Origin: an uncultured Planctomycetaceae bacterium
GTDB lineage: Bacteria; Planctomycetota; Planctomycetia; Planctomycetales; Planctomycetaceae
Direction: 5' to 3'
Assembly (NCBI GenBank): GCA_903921605.1
Contig: CAIXQV010000412.1
Location: 1-19,370 of the forward strand
DNA length: 19,370 nucleotides
Of this stretch, positions 1 through 6,959 are shown piece by piece. Positions within the stretch are counted from its first letter, which is position 1; every line of letters begins with the position of its first letter. The position numbers and the translations under genes were made by a program. A model generated the notes under the pieces. It was not told the DNA's origin. It saw nothing but the letters and a program-made list of their open reading frames with translations, and searched no databases.

Positions 1-1230
1 CAGTCGTCCGCGGAAGTAATCGAACGGCAGATTGATCAGCAGGTCGAAGATCGCATGGCTCAGATAAGGAGCCAGAATCTGGGTCTGCTGGTTAAGCATT
101 CCATAAGGACACAGAGCAAGTTCTCGACGAACACGGTTGTAGAAGAAGAATGGAGCGGCAGGATTCGGCAGATCCGCATATTGATCCAGCTCACGTGACA
201 GGCGAGTCACCGCGAGATCTCGATTCCATCGCTCACGATAGGTCGGCGTCAGACTCGTTGTCAGATAGCCATCGTCCGCCAGCAGCCAGTCGGACAATTC
301 TGCCAGCTCACGTTTACGAAACTGATCCAGCATCCTGGTGTCGTTGTAAACGCCGCAGGAGAAAATATCGCCGGCGATACCGTCCCACGAAGCCGCAAAC
401 TTCTGTTCATCCAGCCAGCGCGCGACGGGAACCATTTGAGCATGCTCATCGGCGCAGAAGCTGGTGAGCAGATCCTTCTGCATTTCGTCAGCGAATCGAT
501 CGTCTGATTGTTCAATAATCATGTGCGGCAGTTTCAACGCAGCCGTGATGCGCGATGCGATTTCAGCGTCTGTGCTTGGCCGCGGCGGTGCTGATCGTGC
601 TGTCACGACCATCGACGGATTTCGGCCTGCTCGCACCAGGGCGTAGAGAATGTGGCGAGAATCTCGCCCGGCGGACAGAGGTACGCACATCCGTTCGGAG
701 GCAGCCGGAACCATTGCTTCGACGACTTCCTGAAATCGAACGCCGTACTCATGAACGGCTTGTTCCCGGCTGAGCGTCGAAACAGTCTCGGAGATCGGTG
801 GTGCCAATGTTCGAATCGAAGGACTTCCGTCCGACCATGTCAGTTCGCTTCCGGCAGGGAGCAGACCAACTGCCTTGAAAGGAGTGTCGTTGCCAATGTA
901 GTAGCCCAGACGAATGAAGACCGCAACCGCTGCGTCGTCCAGGTCCGTCGCCGCGCCCGCTCGAATCAGTTCGAGAGCAGAAGTGCTGACGCCAAAACCG
1001 GAAGGAAGTTGAGCATAATAGACAGGCAGAAAACCAAAGCGATCGTTGCGGACAGTCAGCTTGCGACCGTCCCAATTCCATTCGGCCCAGACGCCTTCGC
1101 CTTCGCTGACGCCGGATCCTGAATAGCGGTACCCCAGTGATGCAGACGATTTTCCGTTGACCGTGAATGCCCCTGCAGGCTGACGAGAAAGGATCAGGGT
1201 CGCCTGACGGTCGGGATTGGGGTGCAGCAT
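1..1230 (-). CDS. Asparagine synthase-related protein, incomplete at left edge
   Basis: The minus strand is open from an ATG at 1230 to the left edge, giving 410 residues with no stop; the C-terminus is outside the window. Residues 1 to about 150 resemble a class-II glutamine amidotransferase (GATase_7) fold, with NDRFGFLPVYY near residue 62 and a later LLPAGSEL, matching the end of that domain in AsnB-like proteins. The protein begins MLHPNPDR rather than Met-Cys-Gly, so the usual Cys nucleophile is missing and glutamine hydrolysis is doubtful. Residues 186-191 read SAGRDS, a variant of the SGGxDS pyrophosphate loop that binds ATP, and DGIAGDIF follows at 283-290. The family adenylates a carboxylate and transfers ammonia; in bacteria many such homologues act in polysaccharide or peptide tailoring rather than asparagine supply. 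An in-frame stop at 1282-1284 and no other ATG between support the start. The Shine-Dalgarno is weak. Family assignment is firm; substrate unknown. Confidence 0.82.
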   Translation of the reverse strand, partial: MLHPNPDRQATLILSRQPAGAFTVNGKSSASLGYRYSGSGVSEGEGVWAEWNWDGRKLTVRNDRFGFLPVYYAQLPSGFGVSTSALELIRAGAATDLDDAAVAVFIRLGYYIGNDTPFKAVGLLPAGSELTWSDGSPSIRTLAPPISETVSTLSREQAVHEYGVRFQEVVEAMVPAASERMCVPLSAGRDSRHILYALVRAGRNPSMVVTARSAPPRPSTDAEIASRITAALKLPHMIIEQSDDRFADEMQKDLLTSFCADEHAQMVPVARWLDEQKFAASWDGIAGDIFSCGVYNDTRMLDQFRKRELAELSDWLLADDGYLTTSLTPTYRERWNRDLAVTRLSRELDQYADLPNPAAPFFFYNRVRRELALCPYGMLNQQTQILAPYLSHAIFDLLINLPFDYFRGRL

Positions 1231-1724
1231 GGTTGTTGGCTCAGTTCCGGGGGCGTTGACACAGAATGTCTCTGGGGGACGTCACGAAGTGTCCCACTTA
1301 CAGAGATACGACCGGAATTGAGCAGATTTGGCTCTTTTTGTTGCCAGCTGTGGAAACGGGTGTTGCCGAACGACATCACTCCGTCACAGACCGGAGCTTT
1401 GATCACATAACCGTCCGGGGTAAAAGTAGGACTCTGGAGGACTTGTCGATTTTTGGCATCTCAGAAAACATCCCAAATGTCGCATATTGCCAGCACGTCG
1501 CATTTGCCCGAGCATATTCTTCTTCACCAGCCGGACATCTGCTTCCTTTCGGGAAGGAAAACGACATTGGGAAGGGTTTGCCTTTGAGTCGTGGAATCCG
1601 GTATGGGTAACCTGTTTGCATGGTGGCATGAGCCCGATCGAATTGTCGAATCGGGTGGAGTCAAGCAACTGAGAAGTCTGCGAACGGACGCGCGGCTCTC
1701 CGGATATTTCGGAGTTCTATCGTC
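1231..1724. other. Divergent intergenic region
   Basis: This gap separates the minus-strand asparagine-synthase homologue from the plus-strand YTV gene and must hold both promoters. I find no convincing gene: short open frames here on both strands overlap one another and match no family I recognise. Visible structure is a nested inverted repeat at 1270-1305, an imperfect direct repeat (TCGCATATTGCC at 1480-1491 and TCGCATTTGCC at 1498-1508), and a 6-bp hairpin TTCCTT/AAGGAA at 1543-1559 with no T-run. No clear -35/-10 pair could be assigned by eye. The Shine-Dalgarno of the YTV gene (GGAG, 1711-1714) lies at the right end. Confidence 0.6.
1270..1305. repeat. Nested inverted repeat upstream of asparagine-synthase homologue
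   Basis: Outer arms CTCTG (1270-1274) and CAGAG (1301-1305) enclose inner arms GGGAC (1276-1280) and GTCCC (1291-1295), with a 10-nt loop. It lies 40-75 nt upstream of the minus-strand start at 1230, where an operator or 5'-leader hairpin could sit. The arms are short and asymmetrically spaced, so chance is possible. Confidence 0.3.
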
Positions 1725-3032
1725 ATGCGTTTCAAAAGCGTTCTTGCAGCCATTGCTGCCGTCGTTTCATTCCCGAGCCTTGGCTTAGCGGGATTGTGTG
1801 GCGTTCCTTCCTACAACTGTTGCCCAACCGTCGCGTGTGCTCCGGCTTCGTGCTACACGACATGCCGCGTCGCGACGGAGACCTGTTACCGCACGGTCTG
1901 CGAAACAGTTTATGAGCCACAGGAATACACCTCGACTCGCACTGTTTGCGAAAACGTTTTCGAAGACGTGCAGCAGACCTGCTATCGCACAGTGACTGAA
2001 ACAGCTTACCGCGAAGAAGCGTACACGGTTTGTCGTCCGGTCACCGAAACCGCTGTCCGCCAGGAAACCTATTGCGTTCAGCGACCTGTTGTGGAAACGC
2101 TCTATCGCACCTGCAACTACACTGTTCAGCGTCCTGTCTGGGAAGAACAGGTTCGTGAGTGCCGCTACACGATTCAGCAGCCAGTCTGTGAAACTATTCA
2201 GCAGGAATGTCGCCAGACGGTCATGAAGTGCGTGACGGATACAATTCAGCAGGAACGCTGCTACACGGTGATGCGTCCTGAAACTCGCACTCGCTGCGTT
2301 CAGCGGAACGTTGGTCAATGGGTGACGCAGACTCAGTGCATTCCCGGCCCTCGAATTCCCCGAGTTGTCTGCGGTCCCTGTGGTCCTCAGGTCTGCATGA
2401 CTCAGTGCCCACCTCGTCAGGTCTGTCGACGCGTTTGGTGCCCGCAGGTTGTTCAGGAACAGGTTCCTTACACCGTCATGGTTCCTCAGGTTGTGCGTCA
2501 GCAGTGCCCGGTTCAGGTCACTCGGTATGTGCCTGAAGTTGTCGTAAAGACAGTTCCGGTTCAGGTCACTCGTATGGTGGCCAAAGAAGTGGTCCAGAAG
2601 ATTCCATACCGAGTATGCCGGATGGAATGCGAAACGAAGACTCAGCAGATTCCTTATCAGGTCTGCAAGATGGTTTCAGAACAGAAAACTCGCGACATTC
2701 AGTATTCTGTCTGCAAGATGGTCAGCGAAACCTGTACTCGCAAAGTTCCTTACTGCGTGAATCGTCAGGTTCCTTACACGACGACTCGCCGAGTTTGTCG
2801 ACAGGTGTCAAAAGAAGTTCCTGTTACCTGCACTCGAATGGTGGCTCGTCAGGTCATGCGTCAGGTGCCATACACTCGATGCGTGCTGATTCCTGAAACC
2901 GTTTGCTGTACCTCAACGTGTGCTCCAGGGGCAAACGGAGTCATGGGCAGCTGCGGAACCGGCAACTGTGCTGGAACTCCAGTCGAAGCCGGTAAGCCAA
3001 TCGCACCGGTTGCTGATCCTGCTGCTAACTAG
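1725..3032 (+). CDS. Secreted Cys-rich YTV-repeat cell-wall protein
   Basis: This 435-residue protein carries the planctomycete YTV repeat (Pfam YTV family), known from cell-wall proteins of Rhodopirellula-type bacteria. The start is set by GGAG at 1711-1714, 10 nt before the ATG. Residues 1-22 form a signal peptide: MRFK, a hydrophobic core, and a likely signal peptidase I site after LGLA. The sequence LAGLC is not a lipobox. Mature residues 53-180 are eight uninterrupted 16-residue units ending in (Y/Q)TV-type junctions. Residues 191-246 are an irregular Pro/Cys/Gln-rich middle. Residues 261-380 resume the 16-residue register with units of the form (V/I)PYxVCxMVxExxTR. By hand count about 41 of 435 residues are Cys, consistent with a disulfide-linked wall outside the cytoplasm. 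It is rich in Arg, Gln, Thr and Val and has no enzymatic motif. It stands alone and is closed by a strong hairpin terminator. The role is inferred from family membership as structural. Confidence 0.88.
   Translation: MRFKSVLAAIAAVVSFPSLGLAGLCGVPSYNCCPTVACAPASCYTTCRVATETCYRTVCETVYEPQEYTSTRTVCENVFEDVQQTCYRTVTETAYREEAYTVCRPVTETAVRQETYCVQRPVVETLYRTCNYTVQRPVWEEQVRECRYTIQQPVCETIQQECRQTVMKCVTDTIQQERCYTVMRPETRTRCVQRNVGQWVTQTQCIPGPRIPRVVCGPCGPQVCMTQCPPRQVCRRVWCPQVVQEQVPYTVMVPQVVRQQCPVQVTRYVPEVVVKTVPVQVTRMVAKEVVQKIPYRVCRMECETKTQQIPYQVCKMVSEQKTRDIQYSVCKMVSETCTRKVPYCVNRQVPYTTTRRVCRQVSKEVPVTCTRMVARQVMRQVPYTRCVLIPETVCCTSTCAPGANGVMGSCGTGNCAGTPVEAGKPIAPVADPAAN
1881..2264 (+). repeat. Eight tandem 16-residue (48-bp) coding repeats
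   Basis: Residues 53-180 of the YTV protein divide exactly into eight 16-residue units with no insertion or deletion, for example TCYRTVCETVYEPQEY, TCYRTVTETAYREEAY and TVQRPVWEEQVRECRY. Position 1 is usually T, position 4 R or Q, position 6 V, position 8 E or D, and the last position Y or Q. The DNA has diverged well beyond simple tandem identity, so the register is kept by protein structure rather than recent duplication. Confidence 0.85.
2505..2864 (+). repeat. C-terminal 16-residue coding repeats with one half unit
   Basis: Residues 261-380 continue a 16-residue period: CPVQVTRYVPEVVVKT, VPVQVTRMVAKEVVQK, IPYRVCRMECETKTQQ, IPYQVCKMVSEQKTRD, IQYSVCKMVSETCTRK, then an 8-residue half unit VPYCVNRQ (341-348), then VPYTTTRRVCRQVSKE and VPVTCTRMVARQVMRQ. 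The half unit suggests that the basic structural element is 8 residues, two per turn or hairpin. Confidence 0.8.
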
Positions 3033-3057
3033 TTCTCAATAAACCACAATCATTTCA

Positions 3058-3092
3058 AAAGCCCGACTGCTTCTGCAGCTCGGGCTTTCTTC
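3058..3092. terminator. Bidirectional intrinsic terminator
   Basis: Arms AAAGCCCGA (3058-3066) and TCGGGCTTT (3080-3088) pair perfectly. An inner stem CTGC/GCAG closes a TTCT tetraloop, with one unpaired C at 3079. The plus-strand side ends in TTTCTTC and the minus-strand side in a T-run, so it can stop both the YTV gene (26 nt after its stop codon) and the convergent methyltransferase (about 85 nt after its stop). Confidence 0.85.
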
Positions 3093-3177
3093 ATTTCGTA
3101 TGGGCCGACTTAACCGCAGAGGAAATGCCTTCTTGCTGTCGATCAGCTGCGGTGTCCCGGAGTTAATGGCTGGCGGT

Positions 3178-4146
<969 letters not shown>

Positions 4147-4355
4147 GAAACAATCATTCTATAGACAGATAAGATCGGCGAAACAATCGCATATTCGCGA
4201 GAAGCAGTGCTCGCGCAGCCCTGTCCCCGGGTGGTCAACTGCCCTGGATGGCATATCATGCACCGAGAAGGGAGGATTGCGATTCAACCGGTCAGTATTC
4301 GCATGATATCTCGCTTTTGCCTCAATCCAAGTCAGTGTCTTCGGAGTCGATTTTC
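4147..4355. promoter_or_regulatory. Divergent promoter region between methyltransferase and UbiD genes
   Basis: These 209 bp must contain the start signals of both divergent genes. Visible elements are a 9-bp direct repeat GAAACAATC at 4147-4155 and 4180-4188 (33 bp apart, near three helical turns) and an inverted repeat CGCGAG/CTCGCG at 4196-4201 and 4210-4215 with an 8-nt spacer. Both are plausible protein-binding sites, but neither is proven, and I could not fix promoter boxes by eye. Confidence 0.4.
4343..4346 (+). promoter_or_regulatory. Ribosome-binding site deciding the UbiD start
   Basis: GGAG sits 9 nt before the ATG at 4356. The reading frame is open upstream to 4248, but the extra 36 codons are Ser/Arg/His-rich and unlike any UbiD N-terminus. 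The sequence from 4356 (MGYRNLQECVRDLERHGQL) matches the usual UbiD beginning. Confidence 0.75.
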
Positions 4356-6203
4356 ATGGGTTACCGCAACCTTCAGGAATGTGTACGTGATCTGGAACGT
4401 CACGGACAACTCATTCGCCTGAAGTGTGAAGTCAGCGCGAATCTGGAAGCGGCTGAGATTCATCGCCGAGTCTGTGAACGCGGTGGCCCGGCGATTCTGT
4501 TTGAGAACGTCGCGGGTTGTCGCTTTCCGATGGTCAGTAATCTATTCGGGACAATCGAACGTGCGAGGTTTATTTTTCGCGATGCCATGAAAGGCGTGGA
4601 GACGCTTGTTCAACTCAAAAAGGATCCAGCCTGGCTGCTCAAGCATCCGGAGCACATTCCCGCAGCCCTGCGAACATTGATCTCCATGCGCTGCGCGACT
4701 CGCAGCACTGGTCCGGTGATGGAATGCCGGACGACTCTTCAGGAGTTGCCTCAACTGAAATGCTGGCCGAAAGATGGCGGAGCTTTCGTGACCTTGCCGG
4801 AAGTGTATTCTGAACATCCGGATCGTCCTGGCTACATCCATTCCAATCTGGGGATGTATCGAGTTCAGATCAGTGGCAATGAATATCAACCCAACAAAGA
4901 AGTCGGGCTGCATTATCAGATTCATCGCAGCATCGGGTTTCATCATGCTGCGGCCATCGCCAAAGGAAAGCCTCTGCGAGTCAACATTCTTGTTGGTGGC
5001 CCGCCATCAATGGCCGTGGCCGCCGTGATGCCGCTGCCCGATGGCATCCCTGAAGTCGCCTTTGCCGGCGCGCTGTCTCGTCATGCTGTGCGAATGGTGC
5101 GTCAGGGAGCCAACCCCATGATCTGTGCAGAAGCAGATTTCTGCATCAGCGGTACGATCGATCCGGATCGTCGTTTGCCCGAGGGACCTTTTGGCGACCA
5201 TCTTGGCTACTATAGCCTGACACACGATTTTCCCGTTGTGAATGTCGACGCAGTGTATCATCGCAAAGATGCTATTTGGCCATTTACGGTGGTTGGTCGT
5301 CCGCCGCAGGAAGACACAATCTTTGGGGCGTTGATTCATGATCTCACGGGCCCAGCGATTCCAGCCGTGTTGCCCGGTGTTCATGCTGTGCACGCCGTCG
5401 ACGCCGCCGGAGTTCATCCGTTGCTTCTGGCGATCGGCAGCGAACGATACGTGCCGTATGCTTCAGAACGACAGCCTCAGGAATTGTTGACGAATGCCAA
5501 TGCGATCCTTGGGCAGGGACAATTGTCGCTCGCTAAGTATCTGCTGATCGTCGCGAAGGAAGATAATCCGAAACTGGACATTCACGACATCGGAGAGTTC
5601 CTGCAGCATCTTCTGCAGCGAGTCGACTGGACTCGCGACCTGCATTTTCAGACGCGAACAACCATCGATACTCTGGACTACACCGGCAGCGGATTCAACG
5701 CTGGCTCAAAGCTGGTCATCGCGGCCGCAGGCAATGCCAAACGAACGCTGGCGACAAACATTTCTTCCGACCTTAAGTTGCCGGATGGCTTTTCGAAACC
5801 TCATGTCTGTTTGCCCGGGATCATGGCCATTCAGGGACCAAAACATAACGGAAAGCCGTACGAGGATGATGGCCACGTCGAGCGGTTCTGTAAGGAACTC
5901 TCCGAGGCCCATACTTCGACTCTTGACGGCTGGCCATTAATCGTCGTTGTGGATGACAGCGAGTTCTGTGCGAACACGCTGAATAATTTTCTGTGGATGA
6001 CGTTTACGCGAAGCAATCCTGCGTCAGACGTTTACGGAATCCACTCATTCACGGAAGCGAAGCATTGGGGCTGTCGCAGCTCGCTGGTCATCGATGCCCG
6101 AGTGAAACCGCATATGGCTCCGCCTTTGGAAACGGACCCCGAGATTACTCGGCGAGTCGCCAAATTGGCGGCTCCTGGCGGACCTTTGCACGGGCTGATT
6201 TAG
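4356..6203 (+). CDS. UbiD-family prenyl-FMN-dependent decarboxylase
   Basis: The 615-residue product is a UbiD-type reversible decarboxylase, which uses prenylated FMN and a divalent metal to remove a carboxylate from an aromatic or unsaturated acid. The family signature EGPFGDHLGYYS lies at 276-287; E276 and D281 correspond to the two acidic residues flanking GPFG that act in catalysis in characterised members. Other family landmarks are HSNLGMYRVQ near 162-171, GGPPS near 214-218 and EADFCISG near 259-266. The length exceeds the roughly 490 residues of E. coli UbiD; longer forms are common outside Proteobacteria. No UbiX-type prenyltransferase for cofactor synthesis lies in the window. Planctomycetes usually make menaquinone by the futalosine route, where a UbiD homologue (MqnL) decarboxylates an intermediate, so a quinone role is plausible but not shown; aromatic acid metabolism is the alternative. 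The gene appears monocistronic. Confidence 0.88.
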   Translation: MGYRNLQECVRDLERHGQLIRLKCEVSANLEAAEIHRRVCERGGPAILFENVAGCRFPMVSNLFGTIERARFIFRDAMKGVETLVQLKKDPAWLLKHPEHIPAALRTLISMRCATRSTGPVMECRTTLQELPQLKCWPKDGGAFVTLPEVYSEHPDRPGYIHSNLGMYRVQISGNEYQPNKEVGLHYQIHRSIGFHHAAAIAKGKPLRVNILVGGPPSMAVAAVMPLPDGIPEVAFAGALSRHAVRMVRQGANPMICAEADFCISGTIDPDRRLPEGPFGDHLGYYSLTHDFPVVNVDAVYHRKDAIWPFTVVGRPPQEDTIFGALIHDLTGPAIPAVLPGVHAVHAVDAAGVHPLLLAIGSERYVPYASERQPQELLTNANAILGQGQLSLAKYLLIVAKEDNPKLDIHDIGEFLQHLLQRVDWTRDLHFQTRTTIDTLDYTGSGFNAGSKLVIAAAGNAKRTLATNISSDLKLPDGFSKPHVCLPGIMAIQGPKHNGKPYEDDGHVERFCKELSEAHTSTLDGWPLIVVVDDSEFCANTLNNFLWMTFTRSNPASDVYGIHSFTEAKHWGCRSSLVIDARVKPHMAPPLETDPEITRRVAKLAAPGGPLHGLI

Positions 6204-6354
6204 AGTCGCAAGCGATCCCGGCCTTGAAGGTTTTGAAGTTGCGAGTTTGCGTCCATCCCAACCCGAAACGTAAGTGAGGGATTGCGGTTTCGCGTTTGAC
6301 CGGTTTCTCAGTAAATGCCTGGCAGACGCGTTCTGAAATTGCGCGTTTTCGTTA

Positions 6355-6510
6355 GGGCTGGAAGCCCGGCACATCCTCTGCCGGTGGCGTGAGCCACCGG
6401 ACTGGAAAAGACACAGCGATTCAGGCCTGAAGGGCCGAAACATGCGCCCTTGTGTCGACCCTCCGGGCCTGAAAAAACGCAACTTCAAAAGTTGAAAGGC
6501 CGGGCTACCA
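6355..6510. repeat. Cluster of short GC-rich palindromes (REP-like)
   Basis: In order: GGGCT-GGA-AGCCC at 6355-6367; the perfect CCGGTGGC/GCCACCGG with a GTGA loop at 6381-6400; TTCAGGCCTGAA at 6420-6431 overlapping GGCC-TGAAG-GGCC at 6424-6436; and AACTT-CAA-AAGTT at 6481-6493, nested inside GGCCT/AGGCC (6466-6470 and 6497-6501). Four hairpins in 150 bp far exceeds background. The cluster resembles dispersed extragenic palindromes of planctomycetes. No RAYT transposase is in the window. Confidence 0.7.
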
Positions 6511-6716
6511 TCAAGTGCCGCTCTGCGGCAAACCGCCCTTCACTGATCCGTACGACCGTTGCAGCCCTGCCTTGTCGAATATTCCTCATAGTCATCGCTA
6601 AGCATCGAGTGTGGTGTTGGCTTAAGGCAACACGTCCCCCGGGTTCTCCTGATCGGCACGGTCCCCCAATTCGTGGTGTACGTTTCCATCGAGGTTGACT
6701 GCGCTGATATTGCGTC

Positions 6717-6738
6717 CAGAGTTCTTGTTAGAACTCTG
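6717..6738. promoter_or_regulatory. Perfect 8-bp inverted repeat before the leader ORF
   Basis: CAGAGTTC (6717-6724) and GAACTCTG (6731-6738) pair perfectly around a 6-nt spacer TTGTTA. The element ends 26 nt before the ATG at 6765. It could be an operator for a dimeric regulator or a hairpin in the 5' leader that affects translation. There is no T-run, so it is not an intrinsic terminator. Confidence 0.5.
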
Positions 6739-6764
6739 CAGCGACCTCGCTGGGGTAATCCGGG

Positions 6765-6959
6765 ATGTCGTTACGAGATTTCATCCGCCAGACCAAAATG
6801 CTGATCGAGCATGGTCTGTACGTGACGCGGGGAACAGCGAATGGGGGCGTCTATGAACGCCCACTGGAAGCTGCGCGGCTCGAAGAACGCATTCTGTTCA
6901 GCGCTTCTGCGATGGCTCCGGTTGCAGCCGCGAGCTTGCTGATGCCGGAGATGCATTGA
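6765..6959 (+). CDS. LEPR-XLL-like leader peptide ORF of the giant protein
   Basis: This short ORF encodes 64 residues: a basic, amphipathic start (MSLRDFIRQTKMLIEHGLYV), then RLEERILFSAS at about 39-49 followed by an Ala-rich stretch. The LEERILFSA core matches the LEPR-XLL-type motif found at the N-terminus of very large planctomycete surface proteins, where it is presumed to be a sorting or export signal. Normally the motif is fused to the big protein. Here the frame stops at 6957-6959, and the giant ORF begins in the -1 (equivalently +2) frame at 6956. Either a single-base indel split one gene, or the leader is translated separately and coupled to the next ORF through the TTGA overlap. 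GGGG at about 6752-6755 is a possible weak Shine-Dalgarno. Calling it genuine coding sequence is well supported by the motif; its relation to the next ORF is the open point. Confidence 0.72.
   Translation: MSLRDFIRQTKMLIEHGLYVTRGTANGGVYERPLEAARLEERILFSASAMAPVAAASLLMPEMH
6947..6950 (+). promoter_or_regulatory. Possible ribosome-binding site for TTG start of the giant ORF
   Basis: GGAG lies 5 nt before the TTG at 6956, inside the end of the leader ORF. It would permit translation restart at the overlap and argues that the giant ORF might be translated even if the leader frame is truly broken. Other in-frame starts follow at TTG 6968 and GTG 6971. Confidence 0.4.

Larger units (their letters stand above)
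6204..6764. other. Intergenic region upstream of giant surface-protein locus
   Basis: No credible gene is seen in these 561 bp; the short open frames have no family features. From left to right it holds the 14-mer TCCATCCCAACCCG (6252-6265), followed directly by AAACGTAAGTGAGGGAT, a phrase of a kind I associate with planctomycete intergenic repeats. Next come a cluster of palindromes (6355-6510), a plain stretch (6511-6716), and an 8-bp inverted repeat (6717-6738) just before the leader ORF. No intrinsic terminator with a T-run follows the UbiD gene. Confidence 0.6.

Noticed and set aside
652..1122. Plus-strand open frame of 156 codons
   Set aside because: It lies antisense to the asparagine-synthase homologue, whose reading frame shows clear family motifs; the plus-strand protein has no recognisable features and odd composition.
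1543..1559. Intrinsic terminator hairpin
   Set aside because: The stem is only 6 bp with no T-run on either strand, and no gene ends nearby.
1266..1668. Overlapping open frames on both strands between the first two genes
   Set aside because: They overlap each other, have no family resemblance or consistent ribosome-binding site, and fit non-coding sequence.
1785..1805. Lipoprotein signal in the YTV protein
   Set aside because: The sequence is LAGLC, not a lipobox with Cys directly after the small residue; signal peptidase I cleavage after LGLA is more likely.
4248..4355. Longer N-terminus for the UbiD protein
   Set aside because: The additional 36 residues do not look like a UbiD N-terminus, and a good GGAG lies 9 nt before the ATG at 4356.
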